Below, piece by piece: positions 54,874 through 62,898 of a DNA stretch of 64,000 nt. This DNA is from Mesobacillus jeotgali. GTDB lineage: Bacteria; Bacillota; Bacilli; Bacillales; Cytobacillaceae. Position 1 is the stretch's first letter; every line of letters starts with the position of its first letter. The DNA is taken from the NCBI RefSeq assembly GCF_002874535.1, contig NZ_CP025025.1, forward strand, positions 1,597,526-1,661,525. The letters run 5' to 3'. The position numbers and the translations under genes are program-made. Below the pieces are notes generated by a model that ran no database searches, had not been told where the DNA came from, and worked only from the letters and a program-made list of their open reading frames with translations.

Positions 54874-55833
54874 TTGGACCAACCGCTTCGAAAGAAAAAC
54901 AACGGTCAAATCAGCATTGTTTTGAATGCACAGCAGAGAAAGACGTTGACAAAGGAATTGCCTGAGTCGCAGCTGGTTCCAAAGTCAATCCCGCAGGAGC
55001 ACGCAGCTTTAAAAGAAATTGAGGAAGAGCTCGGCGCACTTGTAGGCATGGAAGAAATGAAAAGGATGATCAAAGAGATTTATGCCTGGATTTATGTTAA
55101 TAAGAAAAGGGAAGAAATGGGGCTCAAGGCTGGAAAACAGGCTTTGCATATGATGTTTAAGGGCAATCCGGGAACAGGTAAGACAACGGTCGCCAGGATT
55201 ATCGGGAAGCTCTTCCTCAAAATGAATGTCCTTTCAAAAGGACATTTAATTGAAGCGGAGAGAGCTGATCTTGTTGGTGAATATATCGGGCATACCGCGC
55301 AAAAAACGCGAGATTTGATAAAAAAAGCAATGGGAGGCATCTTGTTCATTGATGAAGCCTACTCCCTCGGCCGTGGTGGAGAAAAGGATTTCGGCAAGGA
55401 AGCGATTGATACCCTGGTTAAACATATGGAGGATAAGCAGCATGAATTTATCTTGATTCTTGCGGGTTATTCGAGGGAAATGGAATTTTTCCTGACTCTG
55501 AACCCGGGGCTTCATTCAAGGTTTCCGCTCGTTATTGATTTTCCCGATTATTCAATTGACCAGCTTATGGAAATCGGCCAGCGAATGCTGAAGGAGAGAG
55601 AATATAGTCTGAGCCACGAAGCTGAACGGAAGTTACGGGAGCACCTTGTGAACGTTAAATCAACACTTGGTGCCGCCGCATTTTCGAATGGGCGCTATGT
55701 TCGTAACGTAATTGAGAAATCCATACGGGCACAGGCGATGAGGTTGTTGATGCAAAATCAATACGACCGACATGAACTCATGACTCTCCGCAGCAATGAC
55801 CTCGTTTTTACAGATGATAACAGGGGGAAATAA
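54874..55833 (+). CDS. spoVK: Stage V sporulation protein K, AAA+ ATPase
   Basis: A 319-residue CbxX/CfxQ-type AAA+ protein needed for spore maturation. The linker NNGQISIV leads into the ATPase: Walker A GNPGTGKTT, Walker B GGILFIDEAYSL, and sensor/arginine region LHSRFPLVIDFPDYS. TTG 54874 (MDQPLRKKNNGQ) fits GAGAGGTGA; GTG 54865 lies inside that site. Located after hfq, as in B. subtilis. Confidence 0.95.
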   Translation: MDQPLRKKNNGQISIVLNAQQRKTLTKELPESQLVPKSIPQEHAALKEIEEELGALVGMEEMKRMIKEIYAWIYVNKKREEMGLKAGKQALHMMFKGNPGTGKTTVARIIGKLFLKMNVLSKGHLIEAERADLVGEYIGHTAQKTRDLIKKAMGGILFIDEAYSLGRGGEKDFGKEAIDTLVKHMEDKQHEFILILAGYSREMEFFLTLNPGLHSRFPLVIDFPDYSIDQLMEIGQRMLKEREYSLSHEAERKLREHLVNVKSTLGAAAFSNGRYVRNVIEKSIRAQAMRLLMQNQYDRHELMTLRSNDLVFTDDNRGK

Positions 55834-55864
55834 TGTCAGCAGCTTTGTTGACATTATTTTTTGC
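55832..55864 (+). terminator. Terminator after spoVK
   Basis: Stem AATGTCA / TGACATT with a 10-nt loop and ATTTTTT. The TTGACA in its right arm doubles as the -35 of the next promoter. Confidence 0.75.
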
Positions 55865-55876
55865 ATTTGATAATAT
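55848..55876 (+). promoter_or_regulatory. Promoter of the glutaredoxin gene
   Basis: TTGACA (55848-55853), 17 bp, TAATAT (55871-55876). The -35 lies within the spoVK terminator. Confidence 0.55.
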
Positions 55877-55892
55877 ACCCATATAGGTATAT
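55873..55892 (+). promoter_or_regulatory. Palindrome over the glutaredoxin -10, CsoR/CstR-like operator
   Basis: ATATACC-CATATA-GGTATAT is a perfect 7-bp inverted repeat overlapping the -10 and start region. It resembles the ATACC..GGTAT operators of CsoR/CstR-family copper or persulfide repressors. No such regulator gene is in the window. Confidence 0.4.
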
Positions 55893-55917
55893 AGAATAGC
55901 TACAGGGGGGATGTAAA

Positions 55918-56148
55918 ATGAACGATATAACAGTTTACACAACAAATACTTGTCCTTACTGCACAATGCTGAAGAACTTCCTAGATGATAAAGGTTTATC
56001 TTATAAAGAAGTGAACGTACAGCAAGATCCAATCGCAGCACAAAGGCTCGTTAATGCAACTGGCCAAATGGGTGTGCCTCAGTCAAATGTAAACGGAAAC
56101 TGGGTATTAGGTTTCGATCCGAACTCAATCGTGTCATATTTGAAGTAA
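55918..56148 (+). CDS. Glutaredoxin-like thiol-disulfide protein
   Basis: A 76-residue thioredoxin-fold protein with dithiol active site CPYC (residues 12-15), a cis-Pro motif GVPQ and C-terminal GFDPNSIVSYLK. It should reduce disulfides or mixed disulfides in the cytoplasm. RBS AGGGGGGATG. Single gene with its own promoter and terminator. Confidence 0.9.
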   Translation: MNDITVYTTNTCPYCTMLKNFLDDKGLSYKEVNVQQDPIAAQRLVNATGQMGVPQSNVNGNWVLGFDPNSIVSYLK

Positions 56149-56160
56149 GATTTATTACCA

Positions 56161-56186
56161 AAGGGATTCCACATGGAATCCCTTTT
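56161..56186 (+). terminator. Terminator after the glutaredoxin gene
   Basis: Perfect 10-bp stem AAGGGATTCC / GGAATCCCTT with an ACAT loop and TTT. Confidence 0.88.
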
Positions 56187-56292
56187 TCAATGTTCGGCGA
56201 TAATCTTTCCTTGGCATATAAGGCACCACAGAGAATAAAACAGATAACCCAAGGACGACATAAACCCTTATATGACAAAAGCGGTTTTTATC

Positions 56293-56317
56293 TGTCCAAT
56301 TTTCACTTAATTGGACA
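56293..56317. other. Inverted repeat upstream of aprX
   Basis: Perfect 9-bp arms TGTCCAATT / AATTGGACA around a 7-nt loop, 66 bp before aprX. There is no T-run, so an operator or mRNA structure is more likely than a terminator. Confidence 0.4.
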
Positions 56318-56382
56318 AACACCGTTACCTTTTTCTCTTTTTTTCATAGCTTGGTACTAGCTTAAAGAAAGGAGGAAAAGGA

Positions 56383-57702
56383 ATGTTTGGTTTTTCGATG
56401 ATTCAGATGGTAAGGTCTAATGCAGATAAACTTGATTTGACATTGCGGAAAAACTTAATAGGGCTTTATACGCCATTTAAGTGGACACCTTGTTTCTTGC
56501 ATTCATCTCTCGAGAGGTTTCTGCAAAAAGCAAGAAAAATTCCGGTTGTAGTGGAGTTTTATGATACATGCAGTTTTGAGGAAGCGGTTGAGAACTGTCA
56601 TTCTGTTGCCGAGCAGCATTTCCGGTCAAAAATTAAACATAGTATACCTAGCACAACATGTTGCAGCATGGATCTAACTCCAGCTGCCCTTGAGGAATTA
56701 CTGTCAAAGGGCTCTTTTATTAAAAAGGTTTATTTTGATAGAAAAGTGCAAGCGTTACTGGATGTAGCTACTGCAGCTGTAAAAGCAAAAGAAAGCATAC
56801 AAGAGGCAGCTTTGACAGGGAATGGGGTCACAATTGCTGTTATTGATACAGGAATTTACCCGCATCAGGACCTGAGTGACCGGATTGTCGCCTTTAAGGA
56901 CTTTATTAATGACAGGACTGGACCATACGATGACAATGGTCATGGAACCCACTGCGCAGGAGATGCTGCTGGAGACGGCAGTGCATCTAACGGACTTTAT
57001 CGTGGTCCGGCTCCAGAGTCGAAACTGGTGGGTGTCAAGGTTCTGGATAAATTGGGTTCTGGTTCGTTATCAACTGTCATGGCAGGTGTAGACTGGTGCA
57101 TTGAATACAACCGATTGAATCCTGATAACCCAATCAATATCATATCAATGTCTTTGGGAAGTGACCCGCAGCAGTATCCTTCTGTCAGTGAAGATCCAAT
57201 GGTACGGTCTGTTGAGGCTGCCTGGAACAGTGGAATTGTAGTTTGTGTTGCAGCAGGAAATTCCGGTCCGGACCCTGGTACAATTTCCAGCCCGGGTGTA
57301 AGTGAAACAGTCATTACAGTTGGAGCGATGGATGATATTAATACACCAAATATTATTGATGATAGCATTGCTTCATTCTCAAGCCGGGGGCCAACCATCT
57401 ATGGATATACAAAGCCTGATGTAGTTGCACCAGGGGTAAACATCATTTCCTTGCGCTCGCCAAATTCTTATTTGGACAAACTGCAAAAGGGAAACCGGAT
57501 TGGGAACGAATATTTTACTTTGTCTGGCACCTCAATGGCAACACCTATCTGCGCTGGAGTCGCAGCCCTTATAATAGAAAATAATCCGGGTATTCCACCA
57601 GATGAGGTAAAGCGAAAATTACTTGATGGTGCAGAAGAGTTAGGGCCCGCTAACACATATGGTCGAGGATATGTAAATGCAGAAAAGTCAATTTCTATCT
57701 AG
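56383..57702 (+). CDS. aprX: AprX, subtilisin-family serine protease
   Basis: A 439-residue subtilase without a signal peptide, closely similar to B. subtilis AprX, which is found intracellularly and released late in stationary phase. The catalytic triad is Asp155 (VIDTG), His187 (GHGTHCAG) and Ser384 (GTSMATP). The first 130 residues form a propeptide-like domain beginning MFGFSMIQMVR. RBS AAAGGAGG. Monocistronic, with a terminator after it. Confidence 0.95.
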   Translation: MFGFSMIQMVRSNADKLDLTLRKNLIGLYTPFKWTPCFLHSSLERFLQKARKIPVVVEFYDTCSFEEAVENCHSVAEQHFRSKIKHSIPSTTCCSMDLTPAALEELLSKGSFIKKVYFDRKVQALLDVATAAVKAKESIQEAALTGNGVTIAVIDTGIYPHQDLSDRIVAFKDFINDRTGPYDDNGHGTHCAGDAAGDGSASNGLYRGPAPESKLVGVKVLDKLGSGSLSTVMAGVDWCIEYNRLNPDNPINIISMSLGSDPQQYPSVSEDPMVRSVEAAWNSGIVVCVAAGNSGPDPGTISSPGVSETVITVGAMDDINTPNIIDDSIASFSSRGPTIYGYTKPDVVAPGVNIISLRSPNSYLDKLQKGNRIGNEYFTLSGTSMATPICAGVAALIIENNPGIPPDEVKRKLLDGAEELGPANTYGRGYVNAEKSISI

Positions 57703-57728
57703 GACACTCCCACTGATCAGAATTTTTT

Positions 57729-57765
57729 CAATGTTCCAAAGGTGATTTGGAACATTGTTTGTTTT
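57729..57765 (+). terminator. Terminator after aprX
   Basis: Perfect 12-bp stem CAATGTTCCAAA / TTTGGAACATTG with a GGTGA loop, followed by TTTGTTTTG. Confidence 0.88.
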
Positions 57766-57880
57766 GAAAGGTTTAATTAGAGTTGAAATGGGTAAAAAGA
57801 ATGGTGGTTTTATTTTAGTTTTTAGCTATGGCAACTATAGGATCAAGATAATTCATAGATAGATAAAGGAGTTAAGAGTT

Positions 57881-58900
57881 ATGGGGTCTGATTACAATTA
57901 TGATATTGCAGGTTATGATTTTGGCTGGGATGTAAAATCCGGAAAGTTTACGTTTGAGGGCCAGGACGCAGTACTTTTTTGGATTTCTTCAGCAATGAAA
58001 ACCTTTTTTGATACGATTGAAGAGATATCTGGAGAAGAAGCATCCAACCTCGTTTTTGAATCGACTGGGTTTCGCCAGGGACTCGTGGTCGGCCAGTATT
58101 TTGAAAAAATGAAAGAAGTCAACGTAGCTGAGGCTGCTGACATGATCACAAATACATATGCAACCGCCGGCTGGGGGTTGACGATTATAAAGGATTTGGA
58201 CTTTGAAACGAAAACATTCACAGTTTTTATGAAGGACAGCTGGGAGCATAAAGTGAATGTTGCCCAGGGGAAGAAAAAGGGAGGGAGTTTCCTGCCCGCA
58301 CATTACGCTGGAGTTTTCACGGGACTGTTCGGAACAAATATCTGGTATAAAATCAAGCAGCATCAGTTAGAGGGCCATGAGCACAGTGTAATTGAATATT
58401 TCCCTTCTGATGTCACAATCGCTGATAATATTCACCAGCTCGCACGAAAGAAAGAATCGGAACAAATCAGGAAACTCGAAGGCCTTGTTGAAGAAAAAAC
58501 AGCTGAGTTAAAAGAATTGGTCAATAAACTTTCCTCTCCGATCATCCCGGTTATTGAGGGCATCGTTGTCGTTCCCCTTATTGGTAAATACGAGGAAGAC
58601 AGGGCAGACCAGCTGATTGTAAATACTCTGAATCGACTGCCATCCTATAAAGCCAGCTATCTTGTGTTGGATTTGACAGGAATGGACCAGGAAATCGGAC
58701 CACATGCGGTCAGTCTGATCGAGAAAATCGGATCAGCAGCAAGGCTGATCGGCACGAAAACAATACTCGTTGGGATTTCATCCACTCTAGGGATCGAAAT
58801 CACCCAATCGAATATTAACCTATCGAAATTCGATTGCTTCCAGACTCTCCAGCATGGCATACATTACGCAATTGGGCAGATGGGCAGGAAAATTATATAG
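57881..58900 (+). CDS. V4R-like sensor domain plus STAS domain protein
   Basis: A 339-residue soluble protein. The N-terminal part (about 25-180) resembles V4R/heme-NO-like small-molecule binding domains (ATAGWGLTIIKDLD, GVFTGLFGTNIWY). A Glu/Lys coiled-coil linker (about 195-218) leads to a C-terminal STAS domain (about 225-335; VLDLTGM...LIGTKTILVGIS). This layout is like RsbR-type stressosome proteins, in which STAS receives a kinase or partner signal. The usual phosphorylatable Thr/Ser after LDLTG is not obvious. RBS AAAGGAG. Ligand unknown. Confidence 0.75.
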   Translation: MGSDYNYDIAGYDFGWDVKSGKFTFEGQDAVLFWISSAMKTFFDTIEEISGEEASNLVFESTGFRQGLVVGQYFEKMKEVNVAEAADMITNTYATAGWGLTIIKDLDFETKTFTVFMKDSWEHKVNVAQGKKKGGSFLPAHYAGVFTGLFGTNIWYKIKQHQLEGHEHSVIEYFPSDVTIADNIHQLARKKESEQIRKLEGLVEEKTAELKELVNKLSSPIIPVIEGIVVVPLIGKYEEDRADQLIVNTLNRLPSYKASYLVLDLTGMDQEIGPHAVSLIEKIGSAARLIGTKTILVGISSTLGIEITQSNINLSKFDCFQTLQHGIHYAIGQMGRKII

Positions 58901-58910
58901 ATTGGAAAAT

Positions 58911-58960
58911 AAAAAGCAGAGCTGAATCATGATGAATGAATCAGCTCTGCTTTTTGCTTT
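58911..58960. terminator. Bidirectional terminator
   Basis: Perfect 15-bp stem AAAAAGCAGAGCTGA / TCAGCTCTGCTTTTT between convergent genes, with T-runs on both strands. Confidence 0.92.
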
Positions 58961-59567
58961 ACAAGTGTACTCTCAGCTTACGAACTGGCAAATGCCATTT
59001 GTAAGTATATGAAAGTACGCGAAGTGCTGTAATGACCCCAAAGAGTCCATAAAGCTCGACAGCTTTGTTGGCCATTCCAAGGCCAATGACAAGACCGGCA
59101 AGAACGGCCCAGACAGCATAGATTTCGGCCTTCAATACCAATGGTTTTCTGCCGGCGAGCAGGTCACGGATCATTCCGCCGCCGCTTCCGGTCAGCACAG
59201 CAGCTACAATAACTGCGCTTAATGGATGGCCCATATTTGATGCGTAAATTGCGCCCTGAATCGCAAAGGCTGCAAGCCCGATGGCGTCAAAGAAGTTGCC
59301 CCATCGCTGCCAGTGTTTTAAAAGGTTGCTAGGGAACAGAAAAACGATTGTGATTGAGAGCAAGGCCAAATTGAAGAATAACCCCTGGTCCCAAAGTGCT
59401 GATACCGGGACTCCGATAAGGAGATTGCGGATTGCCCCGCCGCCAAAGGCTGTAACAATTCCTAATATATAAACTCCGAAGATATCAAATTCCTCTTCCA
59501 TTGCGATGATGGCACCGCTGATCGCGAATGCTACTGTTCCAATCATGCTGAGAACTTCCCATGTCAT
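58959..59567 (-). CDS. TRIC/UPF0126-family membrane protein
   Basis: A 202-residue protein with six to seven membrane helices. The two-fold repeated motif is clear: AFGGGAIRN in the first half and GSGGGMIRD in the second. This is the signature of bacterial TRIC-type cation channels (UPF0126; YvgT in B. subtilis). GAGGAG precedes the start on the minus strand. It is convergent with the STAS gene. Confidence 0.88.
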   Translation of the reverse strand: MTWEVLSMIGTVAFAISGAIIAMEEEFDIFGVYILGIVTAFGGGAIRNLLIGVPVSALWDQGLFFNLALLSITIVFLFPSNLLKHWQRWGNFFDAIGLAAFAIQGAIYASNMGHPLSAVIVAAVLTGSGGGMIRDLLAGRKPLVLKAEIYAVWAVLAGLVIGLGMANKAVELYGLFGVITALRVLSYTYKWHLPVRKLRVHL

Positions 59568-59748
59568 CCTGTATTTCTCCTCTTGTTAAAATGTTCTTTG
59601 AATACTAAAATAGGAAAATGCAAACATATTGATTTTATCACGTTTGTTCCAATTTACAACCACTTTTACCCTCACTTTCAAAATTTTTGTTTGCGGCTTT
59701 ATTTTGGTATGATGTCTTTAGCTATATATATGGAAAGAAGGGTGTTAT

Positions 59749-61005
59749 TTGGAACAGGAAAACGTATTTGAGAAAGTGATTCTTGTTGGCTGCCAAACTA
59801 CTGAAGAAGATCTTCGTTTTCGATATTCGATGGAGGAACTTGAATCACTTACGGAAACGGCGAAGGGAAATGTCCTTATGCAGGTTGTCCAAAAGCGGCC
59901 AAAGGCACATCCTGCTACATACATCGGCAAAGGAAAGGTGGAAGAGCTTCAAGCGCTTGAGGAAGAGCTCGAACCGGACTTAATTATCTTCAATGATGAA
60001 CTTTCGCCCAGCCAAAACAGAAATCTTTCTGCTGGCCTAAAGGCGAGGGTTATCGACCGCACGCAGCTGATCCTTGATATCTTTGCTCAAAGGGCTCGGT
60101 CCAAAGAAGGGAAGCTCCAGGTTGAACTTGCTCAGCTGCAGTACCTGCTGCCTCGACTTGGCGGAAAAGGGATTGAGATGTCGCGTCTTGGTGCGGGAAT
60201 TGGAACAAGAGGACCTGGTGAAACGAAGCTGGAGTCAGACCGCCGTCATATCCGAAAAAGAATTGACGATATAAAAACGCAATTGTCAGTCATCGTTCAG
60301 CACCGTGACCGCTATCGGGAACGCCGGAAGAAGAACAAGACGTTCCAGATTGCCTTAGTCGGATACACTAACGCAGGAAAATCAACACTGTTTAACCGGT
60401 TGACAGAAGCGGAGTCATTTGAAGAAAATCAGTTATTCGCTACGCTTGATCCAATGACAAGGAAAGCGATTTTACCTAGCGGTTTCACTGCCCTCCTGAC
60501 AGATACTGTCGGATTCATCCAGGACTTGCCGACAACATTAATCGCTGCTTTTCGTTCCACGTTGGAGGAAGTTCGGGAGGCGGATTTGCTTCTGCATGTA
60601 GTGGACATGTCGAACGAGGATTATTTTTCACACGAACAGACTGTCAATAAATTGCTGGAGGACCTTGAAGTCCATCAAATCCCGCAGATTACCGTCTATA
60701 ATAAGCGGGACATCGCACATCAGGACTTTGTGCCAAACGCCCAAAATGAAACAGCGTTTATAAGCGCGTTCAGCGAGGAAGACCGCAGGAATCTGCTTCT
60801 GAAAATCGAACAGTCCATCATTGGAATGATGGAGCCATTTCATGTCCTGGTGCCTTCCGATGAGGGGAAACTGCTGGCCCAGCTGAAAAATGAGACCATT
60901 CTTCGTGAGCTTGCTTTTGATGAAGATAAGCAGGGCTATGTCTGCAAGGGCTACTCTTTGGCAGACCATCAAATTACCGGCCAGCTGAAACGGTTCTCAG
61001 TATAA
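59749..61005 (+). CDS. hflX: GTPase HflX
   Basis: A 418-residue ribosome-associated GTPase, thought to split or rescue stalled ribosomes under stress. The N-terminal HflX domain has [27 protein letters not shown] and the glycine-rich [11 protein letters not shown]. The G domain has G1 [10 protein letters not shown]3 [10 protein letters not shown] and G4 NKRD. TTG start after AGAAGGGTG, five bases away. ynbB follows after 29 bp. Confidence 0.95.
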   Translation: MEQENVFEKVILVGCQTTEEDLRFRYSMEELESLTETAKGNVLMQVVQKRPKAHPATYIGKGKVEELQALEEELEPDLIIFNDELSPSQNRNLSAGLKARVIDRTQLILDIFAQRARSKEGKLQVELAQLQYLLPRLGGKGIEMSRLGAGIGTRGPGETKLESDRRHIRKRIDDIKTQLSVIVQHRDRYRERRKKNKTFQIALVGYTNAGKSTLFNRLTEAESFEENQLFATLDPMTRKAILPSGFTALLTDTVGFIQDLPTTLIAAFRSTLEEVREADLLLHVVDMSNEDYFSHEQTVNKLLEDLEVHQIPQITVYNKRDIAHQDFVPNAQNETAFISAFSEEDRRNLLLKIEQSIIGMMEPFHVLVPSDEGKLLAQLKNETILRELAFDEDKQGYVCKGYSLADHQITGQLKRFSV

Positions 61006-61034
61006 ATTGATTTTTTTAAAGATAGGAGAGCAAC

Positions 61035-62306
61035 ATGTTTACACAATTAAAAAACGGGCAGATGCTGCAGCCGCTTGTCAGCGAAATTGAGCAGCAAATT
61101 GCTGGGATACACACAAAAATGGATGAACGGATTGATTCAAATCAATTCAGGGTATTGCAGAGTTTCCAGAAACATCGGGTGAGTGATTCTCATTTCATTC
61201 CGACCACTGGTTACGGTTACGATGATGCAGGAAGGGAAACACTTGAAAAGATTTACGCCGAGGTGTTTGGTGCTGAAGCTGGACTTGTCCGTCCGCAAAT
61301 CATCTCCGGTACTCATGCGATTTCCATTTCGCTTTTTGGGATTCTTCGGCCAGGAGATGAGCTGCTATACATTACCGGAAAACCTTATGACACTCTTGAA
61401 GAGATAGTCGGAATACGCGGAACTGGAAATGGATCCTTGAAGGAATTTGGGATTTCTTATAATACTGTGGATCTTACGGAAAAGGGAGAAATCGATTGGA
61501 GTGCCGTCGAAAAAGCTATCAAGCCTGAAACGAAAATGATCGGCATCCAGCGCTCAAAAGGATATGCGACGAGGCCATCTTTTACTGTTGAGCAAATTGG
61601 GGAAATGATCAAATTTGTTAAGGAGATCAAGCCAGACGTCGTTGTGTTTGTTGATAACTGTTATGGTGAGTTTGTTGAGGAGCTTGAACCATGCCATGTT
61701 GGTGCTGATTTGATGGCGGGCTCTTTGATTAAAAATCCAGGCGGTGGTATTGCCAAAACAGGCGGATACATAGTAGGCAAGGAAGAATATGTAGAGTCAT
61801 GTTCTTACCGAATGACATCCCCAGGAATCGGGGCAGAGGCCGGTGCTTCATTATATTCATTGCAGGAAATGTATCAAGGGTTCTTCATGGCGCCGCACAT
61901 TGTCGCACAGGCCTTGAAGGGTGCTGTTTTCACAGCGGCAATGCTGGACCGTTTGGGTATGAATTCGTCCCCAAAATGGAATGCTGAACGAACCGATTTA
62001 ATCCAGGCAGTCCAATTCGACGATAGAGATAAGATGGTTGCTTTTTGCCAGGCGATTCAATATGCTTCGCCAATCAATTCCCATGTAACCGCACATCCTG
62101 CTTATATGCCGGGATATGAGGATGATGTGATTATGGCTGCTGGTACATTCATCCAGGGAGCGAGTATTGAATTGACCGCTGATGGACCAATCAGACCGCC
62201 TTATGTCGCCTATGTTCAGGGCGGCTTAACCTATTCCCATGTGAAGATGGCCGTTTGCATTGCCATCGATTCTTTAATCGAAAAAGGTTTAATTCTTATA
62301 AAATAG
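61035..62306 (+). CDS. ynbB: YnbB, PLP-dependent methionine gamma-lyase-like protein
   Basis: A 423-residue fold-type I PLP protein of the 'aluminium resistance / methionine gamma-lyase' family (DUF1200-type). The PLP lysine is in MAGSLIKNPGGGIAKTGGYI, and an Asp in VVFVDNCYGEFVE fits the cofactor-binding Asp. RBS TAGGAGAGC. Its place between hflX and glnR is conserved. The reaction in vivo is not established. Confidence 0.9.
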   Translation: MFTQLKNGQMLQPLVSEIEQQIAGIHTKMDERIDSNQFRVLQSFQKHRVSDSHFIPTTGYGYDDAGRETLEKIYAEVFGAEAGLVRPQIISGTHAISISLFGILRPGDELLYITGKPYDTLEEIVGIRGTGNGSLKEFGISYNTVDLTEKGEIDWSAVEKAIKPETKMIGIQRSKGYATRPSFTVEQIGEMIKFVKEIKPDVVVFVDNCYGEFVEELEPCHVGADLMAGSLIKNPGGGIAKTGGYIVGKEEYVESCSYRMTSPGIGAEAGASLYSLQEMYQGFFMAPHIVAQALKGAVFTAAMLDRLGMNSSPKWNAERTDLIQAVQFDDRDKMVAFCQAIQYASPINSHVTAHPAYMPGYEDDVIMAAGTFIQGASIELTADGPIRPPYVAYVQGGLTYSHVKMAVCIAIDSLIEKGLILIK

Positions 62307-62315
62307 GTAAATATA

Positions 62316-62353
62316 CAACAGGACGCTTGCTAAATAAGTCCTGTTCTTTTTTT
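62316..62353 (+). terminator. Terminator after ynbB
   Basis: Stem AACAGGAC / GTCCTGTT with a 13-nt loop and CTTTTTTT. Confidence 0.75.
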
Positions 62354-62363
62354 ATGATTTTTC

Positions 62364-62380
62364 ATGTTAGATAATCTTAC
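62364..62380 (+). promoter_or_regulatory. GlnR/TnrA box 1 of glnRA
   Basis: TGTTA-GATAATC-TTACA matches TGTNA-N7-TNACA perfectly. It lies just upstream of the -35. Confidence 0.9.
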
Positions 62381-62385
62381 ATTAG

Positions 62386-62414
62386 ATTGACATTATACCT
62401 TACATTGAATATAA
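62386..62414 (+). promoter_or_regulatory. Consensus sigma-A promoter of glnRA
   Basis: TTGACA (62386-62391), 17 bp, TATAAT (62409-62414): a perfect match at both hexamers. Confidence 0.92.
62387..62403 (+). promoter_or_regulatory. GlnR box 2 overlapping the -35
   Basis: TGACA-TTATACC-TTACA has one mismatch to the GlnR/TnrA consensus. It is 23 bp downstream of box 1 and covers the -35 and spacer. B. subtilis glnRA also has two such boxes. Confidence 0.8.
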
Positions 62415-62449
62415 TGAGATTATCTTAAAAGGAAGGAGGAGAAATCAAA

Positions 62450-62854
62450 ATGGGCGGAAGTGAAATTCGCCGGAATATGCCTCTCTTCAGCATAGGGATT
62501 GTCATGCAGCTGACAGATTTAACCGCAAGGCAAATCCGTTACTATGAAGAGCATGAATTGATTTCTCCGGCAAGAACAGAGGGCAATAAACGACTCTTTT
62601 CCTTAAACGATATTGACAAGCTCCTCGAGATCAAAGATTTGATCGACCAGGGAGTCAACATGGCAGGCATTAAGCAAATTTTTAATGTTAAACAACAGAC
62701 AGCCATTAGTGCTGCTGAGAAAAAACAAGCTGAAAAAACGAGACGTGAGCTATCTGATGCAGATTTGCGAAAATTGCTTCGCAAGGAACTACAGCAGGCA
62801 GGACGCTTTAACCGATCTGGCAATCACGGAGACATGTCGAGATTTTTTCATTAG
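62450..62854 (+). CDS. glnR: GlnR, MerR-family nitrogen repressor
   Basis: A 134-residue repressor of the glutamine synthetase operon. The winged helix is [20 protein letters not shown]. The helical dimer region and the C-terminal tail QAGRF...GDMSRFFH fit the GlnR tail that is sensed by feedback-inhibited GlnA. RBS AAGGAGGAG. Its own two boxes lie upstream. glnA follows after 44 bp. Confidence 0.96.
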   Translation: MGGSEIRRNMPLFSIGIVMQLTDLTARQIRYYEEHELISPARTEGNKRLFSLNDIDKLLEIKDLIDQGVNMAGIKQIFNVKQQTAISAAEKKQAEKTRRELSDADLRKLLRKELQQAGRFNRSGNHGDMSRFFH

Positions 62855-62898
62855 TAATCCAAATATCTATCTTTAAAAATCTAGGAGGAACTTTAACA

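Noticed and set aside
54582-54902. 106-residue minus-strand frame before spoVK
   Set aside because: It starts inside spoVK, runs through repeat DNA and has no RBS; composition is not protein-like.
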